NCBI GenBank assembly: GCA_016214125.1 | Contig: JACRPC010000042.1 | Coordinates: 62,001 to 126,000, forward strand | From: Rhodospirillales bacterium | GTDB taxonomy: Bacteria; Pseudomonadota; Alphaproteobacteria; Rhodospirillales; WMHbin7 | Length of the DNA: 64,000 nucleotides | Reading direction: 5' to 3' | Shown: piece by piece, positions 44,344 to 53,080 of the stretch | How positions within the stretch are numbered: the first letter of the stretch is position 1 | How the letters are laid out: each line of letters begins with the position of its first letter | Notes under the pieces: generated by a model | The model's input: only the letters and a program-made list of their open reading frames with translations | Database searches by the model: none | Told to the model about the DNA's origin: nothing | Program-made: the position numbers and the translations under genes

Positions 44344-45459
44344 ATGGCATTCTGGCCGTGGCCAAGATTCGGCAAAGCCCGGCGCGCTCTTCCGCCTGTT
44401 ACTGAGGATATAGAATTGAGCGAAGAGAGAGACGACACAGATTTCATCGCCAACGTCAGTTTTACGGACTTCCTTGGAACGCTGAGGTCCGTGCATGGCG
44501 AGAGGTTCTCCGCCTATCGCGAGGAGTTTCATAAGACCCTCAATTACGAGACGAACGGCTTCATTCCGCCCCATCCCGTCACGGTCAGCATCGAGCTTGT
44601 AAACCGCTGCAATCTGAAATGCGTCATGTGCTTTACCGATCATCATGGCAACGCCAAGGCGACTCTTGACCTTGAGACGGCCACCCGCATTTTCACCCAA
44701 TGCCGCGATCTTGAGGTTCCCGCCCTGGTGATCGGGATGGGGTCTGAGCCCCTGCTCTACAAGAATATCCGGGAAGTCCTGTCTGGCGCCAAGGCTTCCG
44801 GCGCCATCGACATTTTTCTTGGCACGAACGGCGTGCTCCTTGATGAGGAGATGTGTGAGTTCCTTGTCCAGAGCGGCATTGACCGCGTTGAGATTTCCGT
44901 TGATGCGGCGTCCGCCGGCACCTATCTCAAGGTCCGCCAGAAGGATGAGTTCGAACGCGTGACGGCAAACATTCGACGGCTGATTGAGACCCGCAAGCGC
45001 CTGGGATCAAAGCTTCCTATCATCCGCTTATGCTTCTGCACGCTTGAGGTCAACCGGCATGAGCGTCAGGCCTTTCTTGATGAGTGGCGCGATAAGGTTG
45101 ATTACATCGACTTCCAGCTGGCGGTTGATCACACCGGGCTGAAGGAAATGCTGGCGGGCAAAGAACTGGCGGGCCTCCACGCGCTTCCCCTGCCCTCCAC
45201 CTACTGTTCTTACCCTTTCAGCAGCCTCCATGTGTATGCCGATGGCGAGATCGCGCCCTGTTGCTCGTTTCACGGCAAGAATGCCGAAATGAGTCTGGGC
45301 AACATCCGCGATACCACCTTGCCTGCAGCCTGGAGCGGCGCCCCTCTGCAGGAGATCCGCCGGCAGCTTCTGAGCGGCGCGGTGAATGATTATTGCCGGG
45401 CCTGCCTGGCAAAGCGCGATCAGAACTCCTTTTCTGGTTTCGCTCCCGAGAAGGATTAA
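44344..45459 (+). CDS. Radical SAM/SPASM protein
   Basis: About 371 residues. The radical SAM cysteines are C89, C93 and C96 (RCNLKCVMC), followed by GSEPLLYKN and LGTNGVLLDEE. A SPASM region binds further iron-sulfur clusters (CSYPFSSLHVYADGEIAPCC and CRACLAKR). I chose ATG 44344; TTG 44293, which overlaps the previous gene, and TTG 44416, which has a GAGGA box in front, are alternatives. SPASM enzymes modify peptides, but members in glycan loci act on sugars or sugar-linked amines (dehydrogenation, epimerisation). No peptide precursor gene is seen. The target is unknown. Confidence 0.78.
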   Translation: MAFWPWPRFGKARRALPPVTEDIELSEERDDTDFIANVSFTDFLGTLRSVHGERFSAYREEFHKTLNYETNGFIPPHPVTVSIELVNRCNLKCVMCFTDHHGNAKATLDLETATRIFTQCRDLEVPALVIGMGSEPLLYKNIREVLSGAKASGAIDIFLGTNGVLLDEEMCEFLVQSGIDRVEISVDAASAGTYLKVRQKDEFERVTANIRRLIETRKRLGSKLPIIRLCFCTLEVNRHERQAFLDEWRDKVDYIDFQLAVDHTGLKEMLAGKELAGLHALPLPSTYCSYPFSSLHVYADGEIAPCCSFHGKNAEMSLGNIRDTTLPAAWSGAPLQEIRRQLLSGAVNDYCRACLAKRDQNSFSGFAPEKD

Positions 45460-45472
45460 GGGCAAGCGGCGC

Positions 45473-47131
45473 ATGACGGCAGTATCCTCTCCTCCCCTCT
45501 GGACAAAAGAGGGGCTTGCCTCTTGGAGGCGGCCTGTTCAGAACTTTCTGTCTGGCCTGCCGGGGCAGCCCGCGCCCCGCTTTGCAGAGTCGCTTGCCCG
45601 GGCGCGTACGGACGCCATTTTCAACCGCCTTTCGGCCGGCAGACCGTCTTGCGTCTCTGGTCCCGTGCTGATTGATGGCATGTGGGATAATCCTCACTTC
45701 TGGCTACGCTACAGCCTTTTGCGGGCGGCGCTGGGATTGGCGAACGGCCATGAAATTGGGCTTCTCGGAGCGTTCCGCCGCAAGGAGGTCGCGGGCTCTT
45801 TCCGCCGGTTCGGCGTTCGCGACATCCGCAAGTTCCACGACTGTCTTCGCATCACGGACGAAGTAAGGGACCGGGCTGGAAAGATGGTTGCCGGGCTGAA
45901 GGAGGGAAGGGATATCTTCAATCTAGATTTTCCATTCGGTTTTCCCGCAGGTTACGTCTTCGACGCGATCCACAAACGCCAACGCACGCCTTTCGTCGAT
46001 ATTCGGCACGCCAAACTGACCGACCACTTCGTTGAATGCTTGGCGACGCTCGAAGCTGCGGACCGACTTCTTGAAGACACCAATCCCTCGCTCCTGGTGA
46101 TGAGTCATTCCGTCAATTTCCATTTTGGCGGCCTCGTCTGGTGCGCCATGCGGCGCAACATCCCCGTCGTCATCGTGCATGGCGATTTTGGCTTGTGCCG
46201 GTTCGTAAAGAAAGTCCCGGGGTCCCCGCTTGACATGCTGGAGGACCGGCCATATGCGCACGACCTTGCGGACGTGCCGGAAGCCAAGAGGCAGGTGCTG
46301 AGGGACTTTGGCAAAGCCTACATGGAGGCGCGCCTTCAAGGCACCGCTACAGACATTGGCGCCATCTATTCCTACCAGAAACGGCCATCGCAAATTGACC
46401 GCAGGCAAATTGGCGATCGCTTCGGCTGGAACCCTGAAGCCCCCCTCGTCGCCGTCTATCATTCCGTATGGTTCGATTGGCCGCATATGAGCGGCATGAA
46501 GCATTTCACGGAATTTCACGATTGGATCACCTGCGTGGCTGCGCGGGCACGCTCAACGCCCGAGGTCAACTGGCTGTTCAAGGATCACCCTCTCAACAGC
46601 TGGTACCAGGGGGAGACCCTTGCGCAACTTGGCATCCTTGAAGGAGCGTCCAACCTACGCATTGTTCCAGAAGATTGGAACAATACGGCAATCCTGCGCA
46701 GCATCGACGGCGTCGTGACCTATTTCGGCACGGTTGGCATTGAGGCCAGCGCCATGGGCGTTCCCGTCCTCACCGCCGACAGGGGCTGGTACGACGAGTT
46801 CGGCTTTTGCATTTGCCCCTCTTCCCGCCACGAGTTCCTCGATAGGCTCGCAACCGAATGGTGGCTGGAGCAAGATCGACGGCAGATCATGGAAAAGGCC
46901 CATCTTTTCGCAGGGCTGTTTTTCTGCTGTCCAGATTGGCAGGGAAATTTTCTCTTGCCATCGGATGATCACCAGTTCGCGCTCTACCGGACAATTCCCG
47001 ATCTTCTCTATGCGAGTGCGGAGCCTATTGAACGGGAAATCGAGGAAATCCGGGCGTGGTATGCCTCGCCGTCCCGTTATTACCATAACTTCAAAATGTC
47101 GCGATCTGATCGCTTTATGCTAGGAAACTAA
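45473..47131 (+). CDS. Capsule polysaccharide biosynthesis-like GT-B protein (KpsS-like)
   Basis: A 552-residue soluble protein. The C-terminal half contains VAVYHSVWFDWPHMSGM, WLFKDHPLNSW and VTYFGTVGIEASAMGVPVL, the order (H.., K-HP, T-x-G-E-A-x-x-G-P) seen in KpsC/KpsS and related transferases that use CMP-Kdo or other CMP-sugars. The N-terminal half is unassigned. Since CMP-nonulosonate synthesis is encoded upstream, a CMP-sugar transferase role is attractive but unproven. It lies directly before the ABC exporter. Confidence 0.68.
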   Translation: MTAVSSPPLWTKEGLASWRRPVQNFLSGLPGQPAPRFAESLARARTDAIFNRLSAGRPSCVSGPVLIDGMWDNPHFWLRYSLLRAALGLANGHEIGLLGAFRRKEVAGSFRRFGVRDIRKFHDCLRITDEVRDRAGKMVAGLKEGRDIFNLDFPFGFPAGYVFDAIHKRQRTPFVDIRHAKLTDHFVECLATLEAADRLLEDTNPSLLVMSHSVNFHFGGLVWCAMRRNIPVVIVHGDFGLCRFVKKVPGSPLDMLEDRPYAHDLADVPEAKRQVLRDFGKAYMEARLQGTATDIGAIYSYQKRPSQIDRRQIGDRFGWNPEAPLVAVYHSVWFDWPHMSGMKHFTEFHDWITCVAARARSTPEVNWLFKDHPLNSWYQGETLAQLGILEGASNLRIVPEDWNNTAILRSIDGVVTYFGTVGIEASAMGVPVLTADRGWYDEFGFCICPSSRHEFLDRLATEWWLEQDRRQIMEKAHLFAGLFFCCPDWQGNFLLPSDDHQFALYRTIPDLLYASAEPIEREIEEIRAWYASPSRYYHNFKMSRSDRFMLGN

Positions 47132-47142
47132 CGCCTTTCATC

Positions 47143-49008
47143 ATGAAAAATCTCTTTACTATTTTTTGCCGCTACATCCTACCGCATTGGCCGGTGATGC
47201 TTGTGACAGTGGCTTTCGCCATCGTCGTCATGGCGCTCAACATCGTCATGCTTGGCCTCTTTTCCGGCATTCCCCAGCTCATCCTTCGACAAGGTGATCC
47301 GTCCAGCCTGCTGCCTGGCGCTGCGGCCATGGGCTCCGGTTCGGGGCTTTCGCTTCAGGAAATTCTGAACGTCGTGTCAAATCTGACGGAAGGAATCCGC
47401 CTGGAACATGGGATTGTCGCAGCGATCTTGACGATCTCCTCGTTGTATCTCCTAACCGTCGCCATCCTGCGCGTTGTTCAATTTCTCTCAGATTATGTTC
47501 TCTTGCGTGCCAATTCGAAAAGCGTACGCCGCGCCACGACGGACATGTTCAAATTCGTCGTCTTGCTGTCGCTTGATTTTTTCCATGGCCAGCGCATCGG
47601 TGATTTGTGTTCGCGGATCATCTTTGACACTCATGCTGTCGTGCGGACAATGTTCACCGCCGTCATGGCGCTGCTCGTCACCTTGCCTCTGCTGGTGTTC
47701 TACTGGTATCTGCTGGTGACCACCAGCATGCGGCTTACCTTCGTGGTGATTGTCGTCTTCATCATCAAGACGGCGCTCTCGCAATCCCTGGCGCAGTATA
47801 TGCGCAAGCTCCTGATCTCAGCCGGACAGCTCAAAGGGGAGACGGCGGCGCGGGTCACCGAGACCCTGTACAACATCACCGTCGTCAAGGCTTTCGGCAA
47901 GGAAACCCAGGAGCAGGAGCAGTTCTCCAATCTGATCGAATCCCAAGTCGAGACCGACAAGCGGCGCCAGCTGCTCACGCAGCTGAATTCGTCCCTGCAA
48001 ACGCTGCTCAACAGCGTGGCCGTGGTCTCCGTCGCCACCTATGGCACCATGCTGTTGATCGACGGCCAAATCCCGCTGGTCACTTTGATGGTCTATTTCT
48101 TCGCCGCCAACCGGGCCCAGGAGCCGACGCGCCAGCTGACCAGCTTTGCCCTCGAGCTTAGCAACGCGCTCGGCTATTCCGTGCGCGTCTTTGAGTTGCT
48201 GGGCTACAAATCCACCGTCAAGGACGGGCCAGACGAGCTTCCGGGCTATGCGGGCGACATTGAATTTCGCAATGTGTCCTTTTGCTACAGCAACCAGCAA
48301 AGCATTCTGGATGGCGTGTCCTTCACCTTGAAGAAGGGCGACGTGCTGGCGATCGTTGGCCCAAGCGGCGCAGGGAAATCCACCCTCCTTCACCTCCTCA
48401 TGCGGTTCTACGATCCGACCGCAGGCGCGATCTTGATCGATGGCAAGGACATCCGCAGCTTCACCCAGGATTCCTATCGCAGCCTGTTTGGCATCGTCAC
48501 CCAGGACCCGCTGCTCTTCGACGCCAGCATCCGCGACAACATCGCCTATGCGGCAAACCGCGACGATGTGAGTGAGGAGGAAATTCTGCGCGCCGCCCAT
48601 ATCGCCAGGGTGGATGAATTCGCCTATCAGCTGGAAGAAGGCCTGAATGCGCAGATCGGTGATCGGGGCCTTAGGTTGTCGGGCGGACAGAAGCAGCGCA
48701 TCGCCCTGGCGCGCGCCATTCTGAGAGACCCGCCGGTCCTCGTGCTTGACGAGGCGACAAGCTCGCTGGACAGCCATTCCGAGCGGCTGATCCAGCGTTC
48801 CATCAACACGTTCCTGCATGGACGAACCGCCGTGGTCGTCGCCCACCGCCTGTCAACCGTGCGCCGCGCCACGAAAATCGCTGTGCTTGAGCATGGCCGC
48901 ATCGTCGAGTTGGGCGGACATGACGAATTGCTGGCCCGCCAAGGAGCGTTCTACAGGCTCTATCAAGCGCAATTTGCCCATGGAGAGCCGGCGGTCGAGC
49001 CGACCTAG
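47143..49008 (+). CDS. ABC exporter, fused permease and ATPase (MsbA/lipid-glycan type)
   Basis: A 621-residue half transporter. Six membrane helices (about 15-320) precede the nucleotide-binding domain with Walker A GPSGAGKST (406-414), the signature LSGGQKQR (512-519) and Walker B VLVLDE (532-537). Such homodimers flip lipid A or lipid-linked oligosaccharides (MsbA, PglK). No Wzx flippase is recognisable in the window, so this is the best candidate for moving the region 2 glycan across the inner membrane. Its TAG overlaps the stop of the convergent AsnB gene in the sequence CTAG at 49005-49008. Confidence 0.9.
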   Translation: MKNLFTIFCRYILPHWPVMLVTVAFAIVVMALNIVMLGLFSGIPQLILRQGDPSSLLPGAAAMGSGSGLSLQEILNVVSNLTEGIRLEHGIVAAILTISSLYLLTVAILRVVQFLSDYVLLRANSKSVRRATTDMFKFVVLLSLDFFHGQRIGDLCSRIIFDTHAVVRTMFTAVMALLVTLPLLVFYWYLLVTTSMRLTFVVIVVFIIKTALSQSLAQYMRKLLISAGQLKGETAARVTETLYNITVVKAFGKETQEQEQFSNLIESQVETDKRRQLLTQLNSSLQTLLNSVAVVSVATYGTMLLIDGQIPLVTLMVYFFAANRAQEPTRQLTSFALELSNALGYSVRVFELLGYKSTVKDGPDELPGYAGDIEFRNVSFCYSNQQSILDGVSFTLKKGDVLAIVGPSGAGKSTLLHLLMRFYDPTAGAILIDGKDIRSFTQDSYRSLFGIVTQDPLLFDASIRDNIAYAANRDDVSEEEILRAAHIARVDEFAYQLEEGLNAQIGDRGLRLSGGQKQRIALARAILRDPPVLVLDEATSSLDSHSERLIQRSINTFLHGRTAVVVAHRLSTVRRATKIAVLEHGRIVELGGHDELLARQGAFYRLYQAQFAHGEPAVEPT

Positions 49009-50825
49009 ACCGCCTGATCGAGGAAGAATTTCGCCGAAACGAAGGAGAACATGAACTTACTGAGTTCGTTCGCCTCAAGGTCGCGCCGAAGGTAGTCCTC
49101 GATCGCTTGGCGGCGGACCAGATCGAAGATCGGACCTGGGGCCAGCAGGCGTTCCACCACATCCGGATCTTTGCGGTCGAGAAGCGAATCGATCGAGGCG
49201 TTGAAGCCGCGCTTGCGGCGGTCAAGGCGCACAGCGTCCGGCAACAGGTCTTTGACGGATTCGCGCAACAGCCATTTGGTGTAGCCGTCGCGCATGAGAT
49301 GCGCATTCGGCACGCTGAAGAGGAACTCGACCAGTCGCCGGTCCAGAAAGGGCGAGCGATTCTCGATCGAGTGCATCATCGAATTCAAATCGTCTTCGGC
49401 CAGGATGACGGGCACGACCTCGCAGAGCAATTCGTTCATCATCCGGTTGCGCAGCAGTTCCGGGCAATAGGATTCCTCGGCGAAGGCTTCGCCAAAGGGC
49501 GCGGTCATATAGGAGGCGAATTCCGCCGCGCCCAGTGTCAGGTGGGACCTCATGCCGGGGTCCCTGATGAAGGCCTGAGGGTCTTGAAGCATAGGGTTTC
49601 GCACATGGGCCCCGTAGCCGTTGCGCCAGGACTCGACCAGGCTGGCGAAGTCTTCGCGCCCCTGCATGGCTGCCAGCCACATGAGCGAGTGATCGTAATA
49701 GCCAAGAAAGATCTCGTCTGCGCCGGTGCCCGATACGGCGACCTTGAAACCCGCTTCGTGAATCGCCTCCGACAGGAAGCTGTGCATGTAGTAGGAAATG
49801 GTCGCTACTGGCGCGTCGTGCTGCCTCACCAGGTTGGCCATCCGGTCAAGAAAGCCCGTCTTCCTGGTGGGAATGCGATGGTTCTTGCAGCCCAGCGCCT
49901 GGCTGGTGATGGCGATGTTCTCGCTCTCGTCGTAGCGGGGATCGCTGTCGATGATGGAGAAGGTCTCGATCTCGGTGCCCAGACTTAAGGCGGCGATCGC
50001 CGCCAGAGCGCCGGAATCCACGCCCCCGCTTAAGCAGAAGGATAACGGCACGTCGGCCCGCAGGCGCAGACGGACCGACTCGAACAGGCGGGCACGGGCC
50101 CCGTCGATGGCGTCAGCGGATGACATTAGCTGCGGGCGGTATTCGAGCCGCCAATAGCCGCTGGTGTCTTCCTTCCCCTGGACGTCGATCTCCATCAGGC
50201 TGGCGGCCGGGAATTCGGCAACGTTGCCAAAGAAGCTTCTCGGCTTCTTATGCAAGACCCGGTAGCCTTGAACCAGATAACGCCGGACCTGATCCAAATC
50301 CGGCTTGGGAGCCGCTCCGCTCAAGGCCCAGAGCGTCTTGACCTCGGAGGCGAAGAAGAGGCCGTCCTCCGTCCGCAAGAGGTGAAGCGGCTTTTCTCCG
50401 AAACGGTCGCGCGACATGATCACCTGCTGGCTGCGGGAATCGTGCAGGGCCAGCGCCCACATGCCCTCGAAGCGGTCGAAGCATCGGCGACCCCACTCGC
50501 GCCAAGCGTCGATGATCACTTCCGTGTCCGATCCCGTGCGGAAGCTGTGGCCGAGATGCTCCAGCTCCCGGCGAATCTCGATGTGGTTGTAGATCTCGCC
50601 GTTAAAAATCAGCGCGCAATCATCCTTCTCAAACGGCTGATTGGAACGCGGGTCGAGATCGAGAATGGCCAAACGGGAATGAAGAAGAACGGCGCGCTGT
50701 GGGCCCAGGTGGCGTTCGCAAACGCCCGCGGCATCCGGGCCGCGGTGACGCATCGTCTCCAGCGCCCGCCTAAGCTGCCGGCGGTCTGGGCCAACCTTGC
50801 CGATGAAGCCTGCGATGCCGCACAT
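49005..50825 (-). CDS. asnB: Asparagine synthase (glutamine-hydrolysing)-like amidotransferase
   Basis: A 606-residue protein on the minus strand, the only one in regions 2 and 3. MCGIAGFIG gives nucleophile Cys2, RHRGPDAAG and FNGEIYNHIE complete the glutaminase domain, and the synthetase half has SGGVDS at 266-271 and SGTGADEIFLGYYDHS. I start at ATG 50825 because the catalytic Cys must be residue 2 after Met removal; AAGGAG lies six bases before it. It reads away from the third sugar amidotransferase at 50978. Amidation of a carboxyl group on the glycan, or of an amino-acid side group, is more likely than general asparagine supply. Confidence 0.88.
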   Translation of the reverse strand: MCGIAGFIGKVGPDRRQLRRALETMRHRGPDAAGVCERHLGPQRAVLLHSRLAILDLDPRSNQPFEKDDCALIFNGEIYNHIEIRRELEHLGHSFRTGSDTEVIIDAWREWGRRCFDRFEGMWALALHDSRSQQVIMSRDRFGEKPLHLLRTEDGLFFASEVKTLWALSGAAPKPDLDQVRRYLVQGYRVLHKKPRSFFGNVAEFPAASLMEIDVQGKEDTSGYWRLEYRPQLMSSADAIDGARARLFESVRLRLRADVPLSFCLSGGVDSGALAAIAALSLGTEIETFSIIDSDPRYDESENIAITSQALGCKNHRIPTRKTGFLDRMANLVRQHDAPVATISYYMHSFLSEAIHEAGFKVAVSGTGADEIFLGYYDHSLMWLAAMQGREDFASLVESWRNGYGAHVRNPMLQDPQAFIRDPGMRSHLTLGAAEFASYMTAPFGEAFAEESYCPELLRNRMMNELLCEVVPVILAEDDLNSMMHSIENRSPFLDRRLVEFLFSVPNAHLMRDGYTKWLLRESVKDLLPDAVRLDRRKRGFNASIDSLLDRKDPDVVERLLAPGPIFDLVRRQAIEDYLRRDLEANELSKFMFSFVSAKFFLDQAV

Positions 50826-50977
50826 TCGACGCTCCTTGCTTCTTGCAGTTCTGCCTCTGCCACAATGCGGCGTCAAGTTGCCACTTAGCTTGACCCATAC
50901 ATTGGTTGATGGCCGGCCTGTATGGCATCACAATGCTTGGCCTGCAGCCCATCCCATCCAATAGGCGCCAAAACGAT
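50826..50977. promoter_or_regulatory. Divergent intergenic region (AsnB / amidotransferase 3)
   Basis: This 152-bp gap lies between divergently read genes, so it should carry promoters for both. A TTGACC at 50890-50895 resembles a -35 box, but I find no matching -10 at a usual spacing. The extreme left edge holds the AsnB ribosome binding site. Confidence 0.3.
50832..50837 (-). promoter_or_regulatory. Ribosome binding site of the minus-strand asnB
   Basis: On the minus strand AAGGAG stands six bases before ATG 50825. This fixes the start that gives the conserved MCGIAG end and rules out longer upstream starts. Confidence 0.6.
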
Positions 50978-52087
50978 ATGATTCGCTATTGCAAGACTTG
51001 CCTTATGCCCAATACGCGCCCGCGCATCGTTTTCTGCGAGGCGGGGATCTGCAACGCTTGCCGGAACGCCGAGGCGCGCCAGAAAATCGACTGGGCTGCC
51101 CGGCGGCAGGAGTTTCTTGAACTCGTCGCAGAGCACCGCAAGCCGGGGGCGCTCTATGACTGCGTCATTCCCTGGAGCGGCGGGAAGGATTCGTCCTACA
51201 TCGCCCACCGGATCAAGTTCGAGTTCGGCCTTAACCCGCTTCTCGTTACCTTCGCTCCTCTCATGCCGACCGACATTGGCATGAACAATCGCCGGGCGCT
51301 GCTGGAGCTTGGCTTTGACCATGTCTATGTCACGCCGAGTCCGAAGATCGGCCGCCATCTTGCCCAGCGCTTTTTCATCGAGCGCGGCAATCCGAAAGTG
51401 GGCTGGGATGCTGGCATCAACGCGGTCCCCGTGCAAGTGGCGGCGAATTACGATATACCGCTGATCTTCTACGCCGAACATGGCGAGTCGGAGTATGGCG
51501 GGCGCGTGCTCAAGCCGGATATGCTGAAATTCCGCGACTTCACTGAGGTCTTGGAACATCAAATCGGCGACGATCCCCGCAACTGGCTGGACGAGACGGT
51601 CACCGAGCGCGATCTGGCACCCTATCTCTATCCGCCGGCGGAGAAGCTTGAACGGGCGGACGTGAAGGCGCTTTATTTCGCTTACTTCTTCCCCTGGGAC
51701 GTCACTGAAAACTACCACTATATCAAGCAGAAGATCCCGTTCCAGCTGGCGCCCAATGGCCGCTCGGACGGCACCTTCACAGGGTATGACAGCTTGGACG
51801 ATAAGATCGACAATGTTTACTACTACCTTCAGTTCATCAAATTCGGCTTTGGGCGCGCCCTTCGCGACGCCTGCCGCCAGATCTATCGCGGCCGCCTGTC
51901 GCGTGAGGATGCCCTCAAGCACGTCCACAATTATGACGATGAGTTTCCGCACACCTACTTTAACGACGTTATCGACTATCTCGGCATGAACCGGGAGAAG
52001 TTCGACGCCGTCATTGACATGCACCGCAACGAAGAGATTTGGGGAAAATCGGGAAATGGCTGGGTCCTCCGTCATCCACCCGTTTAG
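50978..52087 (+). CDS. N-acetyl sugar amidotransferase 3 (WbpG/PseA family)
   Basis: A 369-residue PP-loop protein. ATG 50978 places the zinc pair YCKTC at residue 4, as in PseA and WbpG, and CNAC follows. SGGKDS is at 67-72, then FAPLMPTDIGMNNRRAL, FYAEHGESEYGG and YDSLDDKIDNVYYY. Of the three copies its motifs agree best with what I recall of WbpG/PseA. It has no HisH or HisF gene beside it; the divergent neighbour is AsnB, and the next + strand gene is a formyltransferase. It may borrow ammonia from the modules 10 kb upstream, or act on the sugar made by the genes that follow. Confidence 0.86.
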   Translation: MIRYCKTCLMPNTRPRIVFCEAGICNACRNAEARQKIDWAARRQEFLELVAEHRKPGALYDCVIPWSGGKDSSYIAHRIKFEFGLNPLLVTFAPLMPTDIGMNNRRALLELGFDHVYVTPSPKIGRHLAQRFFIERGNPKVGWDAGINAVPVQVAANYDIPLIFYAEHGESEYGGRVLKPDMLKFRDFTEVLEHQIGDDPRNWLDETVTERDLAPYLYPPAEKLERADVKALYFAYFFPWDVTENYHYIKQKIPFQLAPNGRSDGTFTGYDSLDDKIDNVYYYLQFIKFGFGRALRDACRQIYRGRLSREDALKHVHNYDDEFPHTYFNDVIDYLGMNREKFDAVIDMHRNEEIWGKSGNGWVLRHPPV

Positions 52088-52127
52088 GCCGCATGCGCGA
52101 GATGATGTTCTTCCGTCATTCAGGACC

Positions 52128-52135
52128 AAGGTGAG
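52128..52135 (+). promoter_or_regulatory. Ribosome binding site choosing the formyltransferase start
   Basis: AAGGTGAG stands nine bases before ATG 52145 and directly abuts TTG 52136, which is therefore too close to be used. It supports the ATG. Confidence 0.5.
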
Positions 52136-52144
52136 TTGCCCTCC

Positions 52145-53080
52145 ATGCGCATAATTTTCTTCGGCAAGGCGGATCGCGGGGCTTCTTGTCTAAGGGCCTT
52201 CATGGGATCAGGCATTGCGGTCGATGCGGTTGCGGTACAGGGCGGAGCCGACCCCTGCGCCGCCATCGCCCGCCAGCACGGCATCGACCTGCTTGAAATC
52301 GACGACCCGAACGCCCCGGCTACGCTTGAAGCGTTAAGGGCACGCAAGCCAGACCTCTTCGTTCTGGCCGGTTACGGCAAAATCCTGAAGCCTGAGATTA
52401 TTGCCGTTCCCAGCCGGATGACGATCAACCTGCATGCGGGTAAACTTCCCGAGTGCCGCGGCTCGTCTCCCCTTAACTGGGCTTTGATCCATGGCTGGCC
52501 TGAATTCTCTCTATCGGTTATTGCCGTCGATGCGGGTGTCGACAGCGGCGATATCCTGCTCTCGCGCAGCTTTCCTATTGCCCCCCGAGCCACGATCTGC
52601 GACCTTCACGCCACCGCGAACCAGCAATTTCCCGAGATGCTGGTCGAGGTCGTTAGGAGACTCATGGGTGGTTCGCTTGTCCGCACGCCTCAGGACAAGG
52701 CCAGGTCCGCCTATTACCCCCTCCGGTTTTCTGAGGACGGCGCCATACTCTGGGACATGCTGACCGCCGAGCAGATCGACCGCCGCGTCCGCGCCCTCAC
52801 GGCTCCCTACCCATGCGCCTTCACCCTTTTCAAGGGCCGCCGGGTGAAGCTGCTGGCGGCAGAACCCTCGGAGAGGCCGTTTTACGGCGAGCCTGGACGC
52901 ATCTACCGGATCGCACCGCAGGGTCTGCTCGTCTGCGCCTCCGACAAATCCCTTTGGATCACCGAGGCGGTTTTCGAGGATGATGGAACTCCGTTGAGGG
53001 GGACTGTGAAGAGATATGAGTGTCTTGCCACGGTGCGTGAGGCGGCTCTTCGCTTGTTGCAAGGTTCGGCCGCACCATGA
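52145..53080 (+). CDS. Sugar N-formyltransferase-like (methionyl-tRNA formyltransferase fold)
   Basis: A 311-residue protein using N10-formyl-tetrahydrofolate. The catalytic triad is visible as N95, H97 (TINLHAGKLPECRG) and D133 (VDAGVDSGDIL), with the spacing of N102/H104/D140 in ArnA. The C-terminal part (about 205-311) is the OB-like region of FMT proteins. In glycan clusters such enzymes formylate an amino group on a nucleotide sugar. The nearby DegT aminotransferase (55121) could produce that amine. Its stop overlaps the NeuB-like start as ATGA. A true Met-tRNA role is unlikely in this setting. Confidence 0.82.
   Translation: MRIIFFGKADRGASCLRAFMGSGIAVDAVAVQGGADPCAAIARQHGIDLLEIDDPNAPATLEALRARKPDLFVLAGYGKILKPEIIAVPSRMTINLHAGKLPECRGSSPLNWALIHGWPEFSLSVIAVDAGVDSGDILLSRSFPIAPRATICDLHATANQQFPEMLVEVVRRLMGGSLVRTPQDKARSAYYPLRFSEDGAILWDMLTAEQIDRRVRALTAPYPCAFTLFKGRRVKLLAAEPSERPFYGEPGRIYRIAPQGLLVCASDKSLWITEAVFEDDGTPLRGTVKRYECLATVREAALRLLQGSAAP

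Noticed and set aside
50890-50918. Sigma-70 promoter starting with TTGACC
   Set aside because: No -10-like hexamer occurs at 15-19 bp; the nearest TATGGC is about 25 bp away.
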